DNA from: Binatus sp050736715
GTDB lineage: Bacteria > Desulfobacterota > Binatia > Binatales > Binataceae
Direction of reading: 5' to 3'
Length of the DNA stretch: 64,000 bases
NCBI GenBank assembly: GCA_050736715.1
Contig: JBOHWK010000169.1
Span: 1 to 64,000, forward strand
The notes below the pieces were generated by a model. It saw only the letters and a list, made by a program, of their open reading frames with translations, was not told the DNA's origin and ran no database searches. Position numbers and translations under genes: made by a program. Of this stretch, positions 1 through 7,872 are shown piece after piece. The first letter of the stretch is position 1. Each line of letters begins with the position of its first letter.

Positions 1-621
1 GACGGGCGGCCGCCCGTCTTCGTCGCGCACGAATTCGTCCTGACCGACGGCGCGGGCCACGACTACGGCCCCCATCACGAGGCGCTCCGCGAGGCGCTTT
101 ATCGCACCGACAGAAGAATCGGCATAATAATCGATCTGCTAAAGCGGCGCGGACTTTACGATTCCACCCTGTTCATCGTCACGTCGGACCACGGGATGGC
201 GGCGCAGCGCGTCGAACTCAAGGCGAATCCCGCGCGCGAACCGCTCAAGGCGGGAATCCGGGGCGTCTTCGCCGAGCCGATGATTTATCTGCGCGACCTG
301 CGCGTCGAATTGGAACGCACGCGCGATCTGCGCAATCTGCGCGTCACCGTGCTCGACAACGATCATCTGCCCGAAGGCGATCATCCGCCGATCGCCGGCG
401 CGCGCATCGCCGTAGAAGCGCCGGCCGGCGCGATTGTCGCGGAAGCGACAACGCCGGACAGCGGCATGATTGCGATTCCGACGCCGCCCGATCTCAATGA
501 CGTGGAATTGACGGTGCGCGTCGAGCATCCCGATTTCAACCCGCGAACGATTCGCGGGGACGGCGCGCCGCTTGGCCCCGATTTGCGCGCGATTCTCTAC
601 GGCAACGGCGCCGGCCGATGA
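1..621 (+). CDS. Type I phosphodiesterase / alkaline phosphatase superfamily protein, C-terminal part
   Basis: The frame is open from the first base, so the N-terminus lies outside the window and 206 residues are visible. The first 70 residues carry the distal metal site of the phosphodiesterase/nucleotide pyrophosphatase fold: TDGAGHDYGP supplies an Asp and a His ligand, and TSDHGM supplies the Asp-His pair. Enzymes of this family cleave phosphodiester or phosphomonoester bonds using two zinc ions. After about residue 120 the chain no longer resembles the catalytic fold. It reads like a small beta-sandwich (IAGARIAVEAPAGAIVAEATT), as in carboxypeptidase-regulatory or Ig-like appendages. The substrate cannot be told. 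A sulfatase is the main alternative, but its sulfatase-specific N-terminal motif would lie outside the window. Confidence 0.8.
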   Translation, partial: DGRPPVFVAHEFVLTDGAGHDYGPHHEALREALYRTDRRIGIIIDLLKRRGLYDSTLFIVTSDHGMAAQRVELKANPAREPLKAGIRGVFAEPMIYLRDLRVELERTRDLRNLRVTVLDNDHLPEGDHPPIAGARIAVEAPAGAIVAEATTPDSGMIAIPTPPDLNDVELTVRVEHPDFNPRTIRGDGAPLGPDLRAILYGNGAGR

Positions 622-692
622 AACGAAAGATTACCGTCCAGGTCCGGGGCTGGGTTACCATATGCACGAACAATTTAATCGGGGTGTGAACC

Positions 693-950
693 ATGGCTGC
701 CGTATCCAAGAAGCTCGAAGATGAGGCGATGAGGCTTCCAGCGCGTTCGCGGGCGCGCTTGGCGGAGCGATTGCTCGCCAGCTTGGACGAGACCGGTCCT
801 GAGAGAAGCCGAAGGAAAGCCGCCGATCCGTATGCCGGGGAATTGTGGATCGCCGAAGCGGAGCGGCGCGCGGAAGAACTCGCCAGCGGCAAGGTCAGGG
901 GAATACCCGCCGGGAAAGCGGTAAGCAGGGCGCGCGCGGCGCTTCGGTGA
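693..950 (+). CDS. Addiction-module antitoxin, TIGR02574-like
   Basis: An 85-residue protein whose N-terminal half (EAMRLPARSRARLAERLLASL) matches the usual helix of the putative addiction-module component family. These proteins bind and neutralise a RelE/ParE-type toxin encoded just downstream and usually repress their own promoter. The acidic, proline-containing middle (TGPERSRRKAADPYAGELW) is typical of the family's flexible linker. The stop codon overlaps the toxin start in GTGA, so the two are translationally coupled. Whether the pair is active cannot be read from sequence. Confidence 0.82.
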   Translation: MAAVSKKLEDEAMRLPARSRARLAERLLASLDETGPERSRRKAADPYAGELWIAEAERRAEELASGKVRGIPAGKAVSRARAALR

Positions 951-1252
951 CCGCGGCGGTTTTTCACCCCTTGGCCGAGCGGGAACTTGTCGAGTCAGCC
1001 AAATTTTACGAGCTGAGCGCAGCCGGACTGGGGGAAGATTTCATCGGGCAGGTGGAGCGCACGCTGGCTAGGATTGCCGCCAATCCCGAAGCCGGAAGCC
1101 CGCTCACCAAGACGATCCGGCGCCAGCTTGTCCGGCGCTTCCCATTCGCGATTTTGTACCAGCCCAAGCCGGCGGGATTATTCGTGGTCGCAGTTATGCA
1201 CGTGCGCCGCCGGCCCGGCTATTGGAAGGGCCGGCTGCACGCGAAACAGTGA
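947..1252 (+). CDS. RelE/ParE-family toxin
   Basis: A 101-residue protein when started at the GTG that overlaps the antitoxin stop by 4 bases; an upstream ATG in the same frame would run through the antitoxin and is rejected. It has the RelE/ParE layout: an N-terminal helix starting HPLAERELVESAKFYEL, a middle helical hairpin, then strands with VRRFPFAILY and a C-terminal VVAVMHVRRRPGYWKGR. The family contains ribosome-dependent mRNA interferases and gyrase inhibitors, and sequence alone does not decide between them. The C-terminal HxRRxxxYW signature is common to both. The next gene is the housekeeping atpD, so the module looks like a small insertion beside it. Confidence 0.82.
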   Translation: MTAAVFHPLAERELVESAKFYELSAAGLGEDFIGQVERTLARIAANPEAGSPLTKTIRRQLVRRFPFAILYQPKPAGLFVVAVMHVRRRPGYWKGRLHAKQ

Positions 1253-1466
1253 AGATAGCCGCGCGCCTTGGACGGCGTACAGAGCGGAATAATTTCGCCG
1301 GCGGCGCGTTAGCTTTCCTGCCGGCCCGCTATGACTCGGACGGCGGCCTGCTCCATCCCCCCGCCAATAAGGAGCACGCCGCCAAGCGTCAGGAATGCGA
1401 GCGCCGGGGGATCGATTTTGGCCGCCTTGACTCCATCGGGCCGGGCGGGTTAGATGCCTGTTCGAT

Positions 1467-2894
1467 ATGAGCGAAAAGGTTCCCGGAAAAATCAGCCAGG
1501 TGCTCGGCAACGTCGTCGATGTCGAGTTTTCAAATGGCGCGCTGCCGCCGATCTTCACCGCGCTGCGCGTGACCAACCCGTCGATCGACGATAAGCCGGG
1601 CAACCTCGTGCTGGAAGTCCAACAGCATCTGGGCGAGGACACCGTCCGCTGCATCGCGATGGACGCGACCGAAGGCCTCGTCCGCGGGATGGAGGCGACC
1701 GACACCGGCGCGCAGATTTCGGTGCCGGTCGGTCCGGGCACGCTCGGCCGCCTGATGAACGTCACCGGCGGCGCGATCGACGAGCGCGGGCCGATAACCG
1801 GCGTCAAGACGATGCCGATCCATCGCGACGCGCCGTCGTTCGCGGATCAGGGCGTCGAAGTCGAAATCCTCGAGACCGGCATCAAAGTGATCGATCTGGT
1901 TTGCCCCTACGCGCGCGGCGGCAAGATCGGATTGTTCGGCGGCGCGGGCGTCGGCAAGACGGTCACGATCATGGAATTGATCAACAACGTCGCCAAGCAG
2001 CACGGCGGCGTGTCGGTGTTCGCGGGTGTCGGCGAGCGTTCGCGCGAAGGCAACGATCTTTACCGCGAACTCACCGAATCCGGCGTTATCTCGAAGACGG
2101 CGCTGGTCTATGGCCAGATGAACGAATCGCCCGGCGCGCGCGCGCGCGTCGCGCTTTCCGGAGTCACCGTGGCCGAGTATTTCCGCGATGAGGAAGGCAA
2201 GGACGTGCTGTTTTTCATCGACAACATCTTCCGTTTCGTCCAGGCCAACTCGGAAGTCTCGGCGCTCTTGGGCCGGATGCCGAGCGCGGTCGGCTATCAG
2301 CCGACCTTGGGCACCGACATGGGCGAACTCGAAGAGCGCATCACCACCACCAAGAAGGGCGCCATCACGTCGGTGCAGGCGATTTACGTCCCGGCCGACG
2401 ACTACACCGATCCGGCGCCGGCGACGACCTTCACCCATCTGGACGCCGTGACCGCGCTCGACCGGAAAATTTTCGAGAAGGCCATTTTCCCGGCGGTCGA
2501 TCCGCTCGCCTCGACCTCGCGCGTGCTCGATCCGGAGATCGTCGGCCCGGAGCATTACCATACCGCGCGCCGCGTGCAGGCGATTTTACAGCGGTACAAG
2601 GATTTGCAGGACATCATCGCGATTCTGGGGATGGAGGAATTGTCGGCGGAGGACAAGCTGGTCGTCGCGCGCGCCCGGCGCGTCGAGCGGTTCCTGTCGC
2701 AGGCGATGTTCGTCGCGGAGCCGTTCACGAGCATCCCCGGCCAGTACGTTCCGCGCAAGGAGACGGTGCGCGGCTTCGCCGAGATTCTGGACGGCAAATG
2801 CGACGATCTGCCCGAACAGGCGTTCTATCTGGTCGGCACGATCGATAACGCGCGCGAGAAGGCGGAGCGGTTGGCGCGCGGCGAAGCGCGGTAG
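1467..2894 (+). CDS. atpD: F1F0 ATP synthase subunit beta
   Basis: A full-length beta subunit of 475 residues, the catalytic nucleotide-binding subunit of F1 on the cytoplasmic side of the membrane. Walker A is at residues 158-165 (GGAGVGKT), the catalytic GER triad at 189-191, and Walker B (VLFFIDN) at 247-253. The usual QAGSEVSALLGR loop reads QANSEVSALLGR, with Asn at 261 in place of a near-invariant Gly. No convincing Shine-Dalgarno sequence precedes the ATG. The gene is followed 9 bases later by atpC, but no atpA, atpG, atpH or F0 genes are present, so the ATP synthase operon is split here. The absence of atpI/atpQ/atpR-type neighbours argues against the sodium N-ATPase operon. Confidence 0.97.
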   Translation: MSEKVPGKISQVLGNVVDVEFSNGALPPIFTALRVTNPSIDDKPGNLVLEVQQHLGEDTVRCIAMDATEGLVRGMEATDTGAQISVPVGPGTLGRLMNVTGGAIDERGPITGVKTMPIHRDAPSFADQGVEVEILETGIKVIDLVCPYARGGKIGLFGGAGVGKTVTIMELINNVAKQHGGVSVFAGVGERSREGNDLYRELTESGVISKTALVYGQMNESPGARARVALSGVTVAEYFRDEEGKDVLFFIDNIFRFVQANSEVSALLGRMPSAVGYQPTLGTDMGELEERITTTKKGAITSVQAIYVPADDYTDPAPATTFTHLDAVTALDRKIFEKAIFPAVDPLASTSRVLDPEIVGPEHYHTARRVQAILQRYKDLQDIIAILGMEELSAEDKLVVARARRVERFLSQAMFVAEPFTSIPGQYVPRKETVRGFAEILDGKCDDLPEQAFYLVGTIDNAREKAERLARGEAR

Positions 2895-2903
2895 CGATCC
2901 ACG

Positions 2904-3326
2904 ATGGCTGACGCATTCCAATTCCGGCTGATCACGCCGGCCGGAGTGGTCTTTTCCGGCGATGCCGATCGGGTGTCCGCCACGGGCGCGCTCGGCGATT
3001 TTGGGGTGCTGCCGGCGCACGCGAATTTCATCACCGCGCTCGCTCCTGGATTCCTTGAAGTGAAGCTGCCCGGCGGCGCGGCGCAATCGTGGGTCGTTTC
3101 CGGCGGCTTGGCGGAAGTCAAAGACGGCGCGATGACGGTGCTGGCGAACGGGACGGAATTGCCCGATAACGTCGATGGGGAAGCGGCCGCCAAGGACGAA
3201 AAAGAGGCCGGCGCGGCGCTCGCGCGGAAAAGCACCTACGATCCCGATTACCCGGCCGCTCTTGAAGCGTTGCAACTCGCCCGCGCCCGGATGCGGGCCG
3301 CGGCGCTCAAATCTGCCGCGCGCTGA
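2904..3326 (+). CDS. atpC: F1F0 ATP synthase subunit epsilon
   Basis: A 140-residue epsilon subunit, part of the central stalk that couples proton flow to the catalytic head and can inhibit ATP hydrolysis. The N-terminal beta-sandwich is clear, with the family stretch GDFGVLPAHANFITALAPG at about residues 30-50. The C-terminal part is the usual helical hairpin, rich in Ala, Arg and Lys. It lies 9 bases after atpD, so they form a two-gene transcription unit. The linker around residues 90-110 is somewhat longer and more charged (AAAKDEKEAGAALARK) than in common homologues. Confidence 0.95.
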   Translation: MADAFQFRLITPAGVVFSGDADRVSATGALGDFGVLPAHANFITALAPGFLEVKLPGGAAQSWVVSGGLAEVKDGAMTVLANGTELPDNVDGEAAAKDEKEAGAALARKSTYDPDYPAALEALQLARARMRAAALKSAAR

Positions 3327-3539
3327 TCAGTCCGCCATCCACCAGCGCCGGACGGCGACCAGGGACCAGACTCCCTCGACCAGCCCGAACGGCCACGCGC
3401 CTTGAAGAAATCCATAAGCGGACCCCAGCACGCATGCTCCCGCGAACGCCAGAATGAACCACGGGCTGCGGCCTTCCAGCGCATAGCACACCATCATCGC
3501 CGTCACCGCAAACAGACCGAAAAGCGTGAGTCCGCTCAT
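3327..3539 (-). CDS. Small two-helix membrane protein, unknown
   Basis: A 70-residue protein starting MSGLTLFGLFAVTAMM. Two hydrophobic segments are visible, about residues 3-20 and 26-46, followed by an aromatic, basic tail ending VAVRRWWMAD. Proteins of this look, with a conserved FILAFAGACVLGSAYGFLQG-type core and a WPFGLVEGVW stretch, recur as unnamed small membrane proteins in many bacteria. I start at the internal Met because the longer open frame upstream reads as arginine-rich noise. The gene is convergent with atpC: their stop codons are adjacent. No function can be given. Confidence 0.68.
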   Translation of the reverse strand: MSGLTLFGLFAVTAMMVCYALEGRSPWFILAFAGACVLGSAYGFLQGAWPFGLVEGVWSLVAVRRWWMAD

Positions 3540-3614
3540 ACGCCTCCAAAGGTGGCAGATTGCCGGAAGCCGGGCCAGCGAGAAGATGCCGCCCCGCTCG
3601 ATTTTGCAAATTGA

Positions 3615-3642
3615 TTGACAGGGCCGGTGGCGGGGCGATAAA
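3615..3642 (+). promoter_or_regulatory. Candidate sigma-70-type promoter of the cytochrome operon
   Basis: TTGACA followed after 16 bases by GATAAA. The -35 box is perfect and the -10 box matches four of six positions. It lies about 70 bases upstream of the pentaheme lipoprotein gene, in the only sizeable gap before this operon. Confidence 0.42.
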
Positions 3643-3715
3643 AAGCGGCTGCCAGTTGTTGGATCGGTCCGCAAGCGGAGGAGCGCGATAATTCGCGCGC
3701 GGGCCGAATCGCAGC

Positions 3716-5326
3716 GTGGCGTGGGAGGACGCATCGAAATTGAAGCGGTTGGGTGGTATCGCCCGAATCGTGGCCGCGATTGCCGCAATGGTGGCTGTCG
3801 CGGGATGCGGTTATGCGCCGGGGTTTACCCGGCTGTCAAAAATCGAGCAGCCGAAACCGAAGAAATCGACGTTCTTCCTCGCTTCCGCCCACTGCCAATT
3901 GTGCCATCCCGCGGAGTACGAGGAATGGCGCACCTCGATGCATGCGTATGCGCAGCACAGCCCCGTCTTTCTCTCGTTCAACGATTTCGTCCTCAAATCG
4001 AGCGGCGGGTCGCTGGGCGATTTTTGCGAACGCTGCCATACCCCCGTCGGGATGTCGTCGGGCGAAAGCCCGGTCGAGCCTAATTCCAAGCGATCCGAAG
4101 CCGCCCTCGACAGCGTCGGCTGCATCGCGTGCCACTCGGAGCACACCAATAACGCCGAAGCGTCCGGGGTAATCCATGTTCCGGTAAACGGCGACAGCGA
4201 ACCAATTATTTACGGACCCTACTACGGCTACGACGAGCCGGGCGCGCCCAAGAATCCGGCGATGCGCCTGATCAAAACGCCCCACGAATCGCGCCATTCC
4301 GACTATTTCACCCACGCGCGATTGTGCGCGGCCTGCCATGACGTGTTCTCGCCCGACGGCTTCCGAATCGAGGAAGCGTACAGCGAATGGAAGAACGGCC
4401 CCTACGCGCGGCGCGGCATCCAATGCGAGAACTGCCACATGGGGCCGATTCCCGGCAAACCGTTCGCGCGGACGGAATTCACCCGCGACTACATAGTCGA
4501 TCCCAATCTCTTTCCCAACGCGCCGAAGCGGTACCGCTCCAACCATCGTTTCACCGGTCCCGACTATTCCCTGCTCGCGGCGTTCGGACAGAATGCGCTC
4601 TCGCTCGACAGCGCGTCGTTCAAGAAATTGGAGGCGCAACTCGAAACCCAGCGGGAGACGTTGTTGCGCAATGCCGCCACGATGCGGGTGAAGCTGCCCG
4701 GCGGCGTGACGGCGGGAGCGGCGCTGCCGATTACGGTCGCGGTGACCAATTCGGGTGCGGGGCATAATCTTCCGACCGGATTCGCGGCGGAGCGGCAATT
4801 GTGGCTCGAGGTGATCGTCACCGACTCAACCGGAAGGCAAATCTTCATCTCCGGCAACACCGATGAAAACGGCGACCTGCTCGATCCCGACAGCGAGGAA
4901 GTCCGCGCGGGCAAGCTGCCGATCGATTTGGACCTATTCAACCTCGAGGCGCAATTCATCAATCTCGATTTCAAGGGCACCGATGCCGAGAACATCAGCA
5001 CCGTCAACCGCTTCCTCGACCCGGTTCCGTTCGTGACCCCTCCCCAGACCCCATCCCTCATCAACGGAAATGTTCCGGCGGGCCGCATCTTCAAGCGCGG
5101 AATCCCGCCGCTGGAGACGCGGACGGCGGACTACCGGGTGGAGGTTCCATGGGACGCGGCGGGTCCGCTGACCGTATCGGTTCGGCTGCGCTACCGGAAT
5201 TTGCCGCCCCATCTGCTCGCCGAACTCGGCATCCCGAAATATCGAGCGAAGCTAAGAGTCGTGGACTTGGCCACGTTCAAGAAACAGGTTGCGATCGATT
5301 CGGCCGCGGTCTCCAGCGCGCGTTGA
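3716..5326 (+). CDS. Pentaheme cytochrome c lipoprotein
   Basis: A 536-residue secreted multiheme cytochrome. Five CxxCH motifs are visible: CQLCH at 60, CERCH at 104, CIACH at 136, CAACH at 204 and CENCH at 237. A hydrophobic signal ends in the lipobox VAVAGC at Cys31, so the mature protein is probably anchored in a membrane by lipid. The C-terminal half has no hemes. It reads as a beta-sandwich with the GHNLPTG / RQLWLEV / SGNTDENGDL pattern often found in large multiheme cytochromes. The GTG start gives a long n-region; an in-frame TTG 24 bases downstream, preceded by GGGAGG, would give a neater lipoprotein signal. The spacing fits a cytochrome c554-like module. It heads an operon with an outer-membrane barrel 6 bases downstream. 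Electron transfer is secure; the substrate is unknown. Confidence 0.88.
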   Translation: MAWEDASKLKRLGGIARIVAAIAAMVAVAGCGYAPGFTRLSKIEQPKPKKSTFFLASAHCQLCHPAEYEEWRTSMHAYAQHSPVFLSFNDFVLKSSGGSLGDFCERCHTPVGMSSGESPVEPNSKRSEAALDSVGCIACHSEHTNNAEASGVIHVPVNGDSEPIIYGPYYGYDEPGAPKNPAMRLIKTPHESRHSDYFTHARLCAACHDVFSPDGFRIEEAYSEWKNGPYARRGIQCENCHMGPIPGKPFARTEFTRDYIVDPNLFPNAPKRYRSNHRFTGPDYSLLAAFGQNALSLDSASFKKLEAQLETQRETLLRNAATMRVKLPGGVTAGAALPITVAVTNSGAGHNLPTGFAAERQLWLEVIVTDSTGRQIFISGNTDENGDLLDPDSEEVRAGKLPIDLDLFNLEAQFINLDFKGTDAENISTVNRFLDPVPFVTPPQTPSLINGNVPAGRIFKRGIPPLETRTADYRVEVPWDAAGPLTVSVRLRYRNLPPHLLAELGIPKYRAKLRVVDLATFKKQVAIDSAAVSSAR

Positions 5327-5332
5327 GCCGCG

Positions 5333-6778
5333 ATGCGAGTGCGACGGGTGCCAATTTCCGCAATCAGAAAGGCGAAAGCCGCCGCGATAATTTTCGCGAT
5401 GATTATGCTCGCGCCGGCCGGCGCGGCGGCGTTTACGGTATTCGGCGCCGATTTCATCTCGCCGGGACAGGTCCCGGATTCAAATTGGACGCTGTTCGGA
5501 GAGACGCTCAATCCGCGCCTCGACGTGGACGGCGACATCCGGATTCAATTCAACAACTACCGGCTCGGAGCTCCGGCGCCGCCGCCATCCAGCGGCATCG
5601 CCTTCCTCTATTCGCCGCCACCGCCGGTCATTACGGGTCAGACGTTCGGGCAATTCGTGCCGGAAGCCGACTTTGAAGCGAATCTGCAATTGACCGCGAC
5701 GCAGCGGATTAACGTGCTGTTCCGGCCGTTCGAGGGTGGCGATCGCGAGCCGACGATTTGCGAATTTGCCGCGCCGAAAAAAGGCTGCACGTTTCAGGAG
5801 GAAGCCGCCCCCGCCGCGCTGTATTACGAGGGCCAGCCGTTCAACTGGCTAAGTCCCACCGACCGGCTGCCGCTGGACTTCAATGTTGCGGTGGGGCGGA
5901 TTCCGTTCGTGCTGCAGAATGGCCTGTTCTTCGAGAACATCTTCGACGGCTTCGCGATCTCCAAGAACAATATCCAGTTGGGCGACCTGTCGAATTTGAA
6001 CGTAATCTACTTTCTGACTCTCGGAGAGACGCAGGGCGGCGTGAATTTCCGCGACGAGCAGCAGCAGCGGAAGAAGCTGATGGGCGGGTCGGTCGATTTC
6101 GACTGGTTCGATTATTTCTTCGAGGCCGAGTACGCACGCAGCTACGGCAACAATCCGATTCCGGGCGACGGCGCCGATCTGAACCGGAGTTTCATGGCGG
6201 CTTCCGTGACCCGCAATTTCGGCGGAGAGGCCGGCGCCACGCTGCGCGCGCTGGGAAATACCGGGAATGCGACTAGCGGCGCGGGAGGGCTGTTCGCGTT
6301 CGAGTTCAACAAATTGGTTGGCCCGGCGCAGGGCTACGTCAATGTCTTCGGCGCCACGCAAAACTGGCTTCCGCTATCGGTGGAAGGATCGGCGCTGACC
6401 CGCGAGGGAATCCTGTTCGACTTCGACCGGCTGGCGAATTTTCCCCAGCTCAATCCGCGCGGTTCCAACAGCATCGGCGGCGCAATCGGAGCGATATTCT
6501 GGCCCAAAGCCCAAACCACCTACACGCCGGAAATCGGCTGGCTCATCGACAACAAACCCAATAACAGCAACGACCAGATCGGCGCCGCCTTCGAGATTCA
6601 GTCGGACTTGGCCTCGCTCCTGATTCCCGGCGACGCGCCGGCGGAACTCCAGCGGCGCGGGCTATTGTATGGCACGCTCGCGCGGCTTACCTTTACTGGG
6701 ATACAAAACATGAACCGCGGAGTGGCGGGCGAGCGGTTCGATTACGGGGAGCGCTTGGAGTTAATCTACCAGTTCTGA
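5333..6778 (+). CDS. Outer-membrane beta-barrel (porin-like) protein
   Basis: A 481-residue protein with a signal peptide (basic n-region, then a run such as AAAIIFAMIMLAPAGAAAF). The rest is rich in alternating polar/apolar strands and aromatic girdle residues, with a C-terminal strand ending RLELIYQF. The terminal Phe is the usual sorting signal for the barrel-assembly machinery. No heme motif is present. It lies 6 bases after a pentaheme lipoprotein and 13 bases before a monoheme cytochrome. That placement suggests it is the barrel component of a porin-cytochrome assembly, as known from MtrB-type or PCC systems of iron reducers. I do not recognise the family by sequence, and a simple solute porin remains possible. 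Confidence 0.75.
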   Translation: MRVRRVPISAIRKAKAAAIIFAMIMLAPAGAAAFTVFGADFISPGQVPDSNWTLFGETLNPRLDVDGDIRIQFNNYRLGAPAPPPSSGIAFLYSPPPPVITGQTFGQFVPEADFEANLQLTATQRINVLFRPFEGGDREPTICEFAAPKKGCTFQEEAAPAALYYEGQPFNWLSPTDRLPLDFNVAVGRIPFVLQNGLFFENIFDGFAISKNNIQLGDLSNLNVIYFLTLGETQGGVNFRDEQQQRKKLMGGSVDFDWFDYFFEAEYARSYGNNPIPGDGADLNRSFMAASVTRNFGGEAGATLRALGNTGNATSGAGGLFAFEFNKLVGPAQGYVNVFGATQNWLPLSVEGSALTREGILFDFDRLANFPQLNPRGSNSIGGAIGAIFWPKAQTTYTPEIGWLIDNKPNNSNDQIGAAFEIQSDLASLLIPGDAPAELQRRGLLYGTLARLTFTGIQNMNRGVAGERFDYGERLELIYQF

Positions 6779-6791
6779 GGGAGGAGCGAAG

Positions 6792-7154
6792 ATGATTAAG
6801 CAAAGTCTAATTTTGGCTGCCGCGGCCGTGCTCGCGATGCCGGCCGCGTCCGCGTTTGCCGCGGGAAACGCCGCCGCCGGCGCCGCAGTCGCCGCCAAGA
6901 AATGCGCGGGATGCCATGGCGCGACAGGCGCGGGCAACGGTCCGGAGTTGCAGATGCTGAATGTCACCGTCCCGCCGGTTCCCTGGACGGACAAGGCGAA
7001 GATGTCCAAGTTCAGCGACGCCTATCTCACCAAGATCGTCACCGATGGTGGCCGCGCGGTCGGAAAAGGGCCGCTGATGGCGCCGTTCAAGGGCAAGCTT
7101 ACCGCCGCGCAGATAAGCGACGCGATCGCCTACATCAGGTCGCTCGCGAAATAG
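6792..7154 (+). CDS. Class I monoheme cytochrome c
   Basis: A 120-residue protein with a signal peptide (MIKQSLILAAAAVLAMPAASAFA) and one CAGCH heme site, about residue 37 of the precursor. A later LMAPFKGKLT supplies a plausible distal Met ligand, and the C-terminal helix AQISDAIAYIRSL is typical of small c-type cytochromes. It is preceded by GGGAGGAG. It is probably the soluble periplasmic carrier between the inner-membrane tetraheme protein encoded next and the outer-membrane cytochromes of the same operon. Confidence 0.9.
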   Translation: MIKQSLILAAAAVLAMPAASAFAAGNAAAGAAVAAKKCAGCHGATGAGNGPELQMLNVTVPPVPWTDKAKMSKFSDAYLTKIVTDGGRAVGKGPLMAPFKGKLTAAQISDAIAYIRSLAK

Positions 7155-7171
7155 AATCCGGCGGTGCGGGA

Positions 7172-7870
7172 GTGAAAGCTAATCCGCTCGACAGCGCATT
7201 CGCGTTTCTGAAGATCGGCCATCAACAGGGCGAGCAATGGGGCACAGCGCTCGATTGGGCGATTATCTTCACGCTGGTCCTGAGCGCATCGATCATCGTC
7301 CTCGTAATGGTCAGCCGAGCCGCATACCGGGGACGGCAGGAACAGCCCCCGGCGATTTGGCTGAACGTGCTCGCATTGGGCATATTCCCCGTGCTGCTCC
7401 TATTTTTCGGAAATTTCGCTGTATTCAGCTACGCGGAGCAGGAGCAATTTTGCGCATCATGCCATCTCACGATGCAGCCGTACATCAATGACATCGACAA
7501 TCCAAGCAGCAAAAGCCTGGCCGCCTGGCACCATCAGAACCACTTTTCGCCGGGCGGCGAGGAGGCCTGCTACACCTGCCACGCCGACTACGGAATTCAC
7601 GGCACCTTCAGGGCCAAACTGTCGGGCCTGCACGACGCGTATGCGTATGCAACGCACACCTATCGTCTGCCGATTAAGCTCAGGAGGCCATTCAGGAACA
7701 GCCTGTGCTTAAAGTGCCATAACAGCACCAGGCTGTTCATGGCGGTCGATTCGCACTTGGGCGAGGACAACAAGGTTTCGAGCGCAATTTTGGACAATTC
7801 GCTGCAGTGCACGGTCTGCCACGGCCCCGCGCACCGGCTCGAACAATTTAAGAAGGCGGCGAAAACTTAG
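7172..7870 (+). CDS. NapC/NirT-like tetraheme membrane cytochrome c
   Basis: A 232-residue protein with two membrane helices (about 28-49 and 61-86) followed by four CxxCH sites: CASCH at 94, CYTCH at 133, CLKCH at 179 and CTVCH at 213. Proteins of this type take electrons from quinol in the inner membrane and pass them to periplasmic partners. The canonical NapC/NirT family has one membrane helix; the second here is unusual. The GTG start is chosen because the preceding codons overlap the end of the upstream cytochrome gene in another frame and read as noise. It starts 17 bases after that gene and stops 2 bases before the next, inside the same operon. Confidence 0.85.
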   Translation: MKANPLDSAFAFLKIGHQQGEQWGTALDWAIIFTLVLSASIIVLVMVSRAAYRGRQEQPPAIWLNVLALGIFPVLLLFFGNFAVFSYAEQEQFCASCHLTMQPYINDIDNPSSKSLAAWHHQNHFSPGGEEACYTCHADYGIHGTFRAKLSGLHDAYAYATHTYRLPIKLRRPFRNSLCLKCHNSTRLFMAVDSHLGEDNKVSSAILDNSLQCTVCHGPAHRLEQFKKAAKT

Positions 7871-7872
7871 CC

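Noticed and set aside
1253..1466. A minus-strand frame with a membrane-like stretch (PPALAFLTLGGVLLIGG) between the toxin gene and atpD
   Set aside because: No start codon is available before the segment, and it is short. It may be chance or a decayed gene.
1530..2561. A long open frame opposite atpD, and similar long frames opposite gmd-flavin reductase-GT2 (18393-20057) and opposite the large multiheme gene (9743-11362)
   Set aside because: In GC-rich DNA the strand opposite a real gene stays open. These frames have Arg/Gly-rich low-complexity products with no domains, and lie wholly over genes identified by strong motifs.
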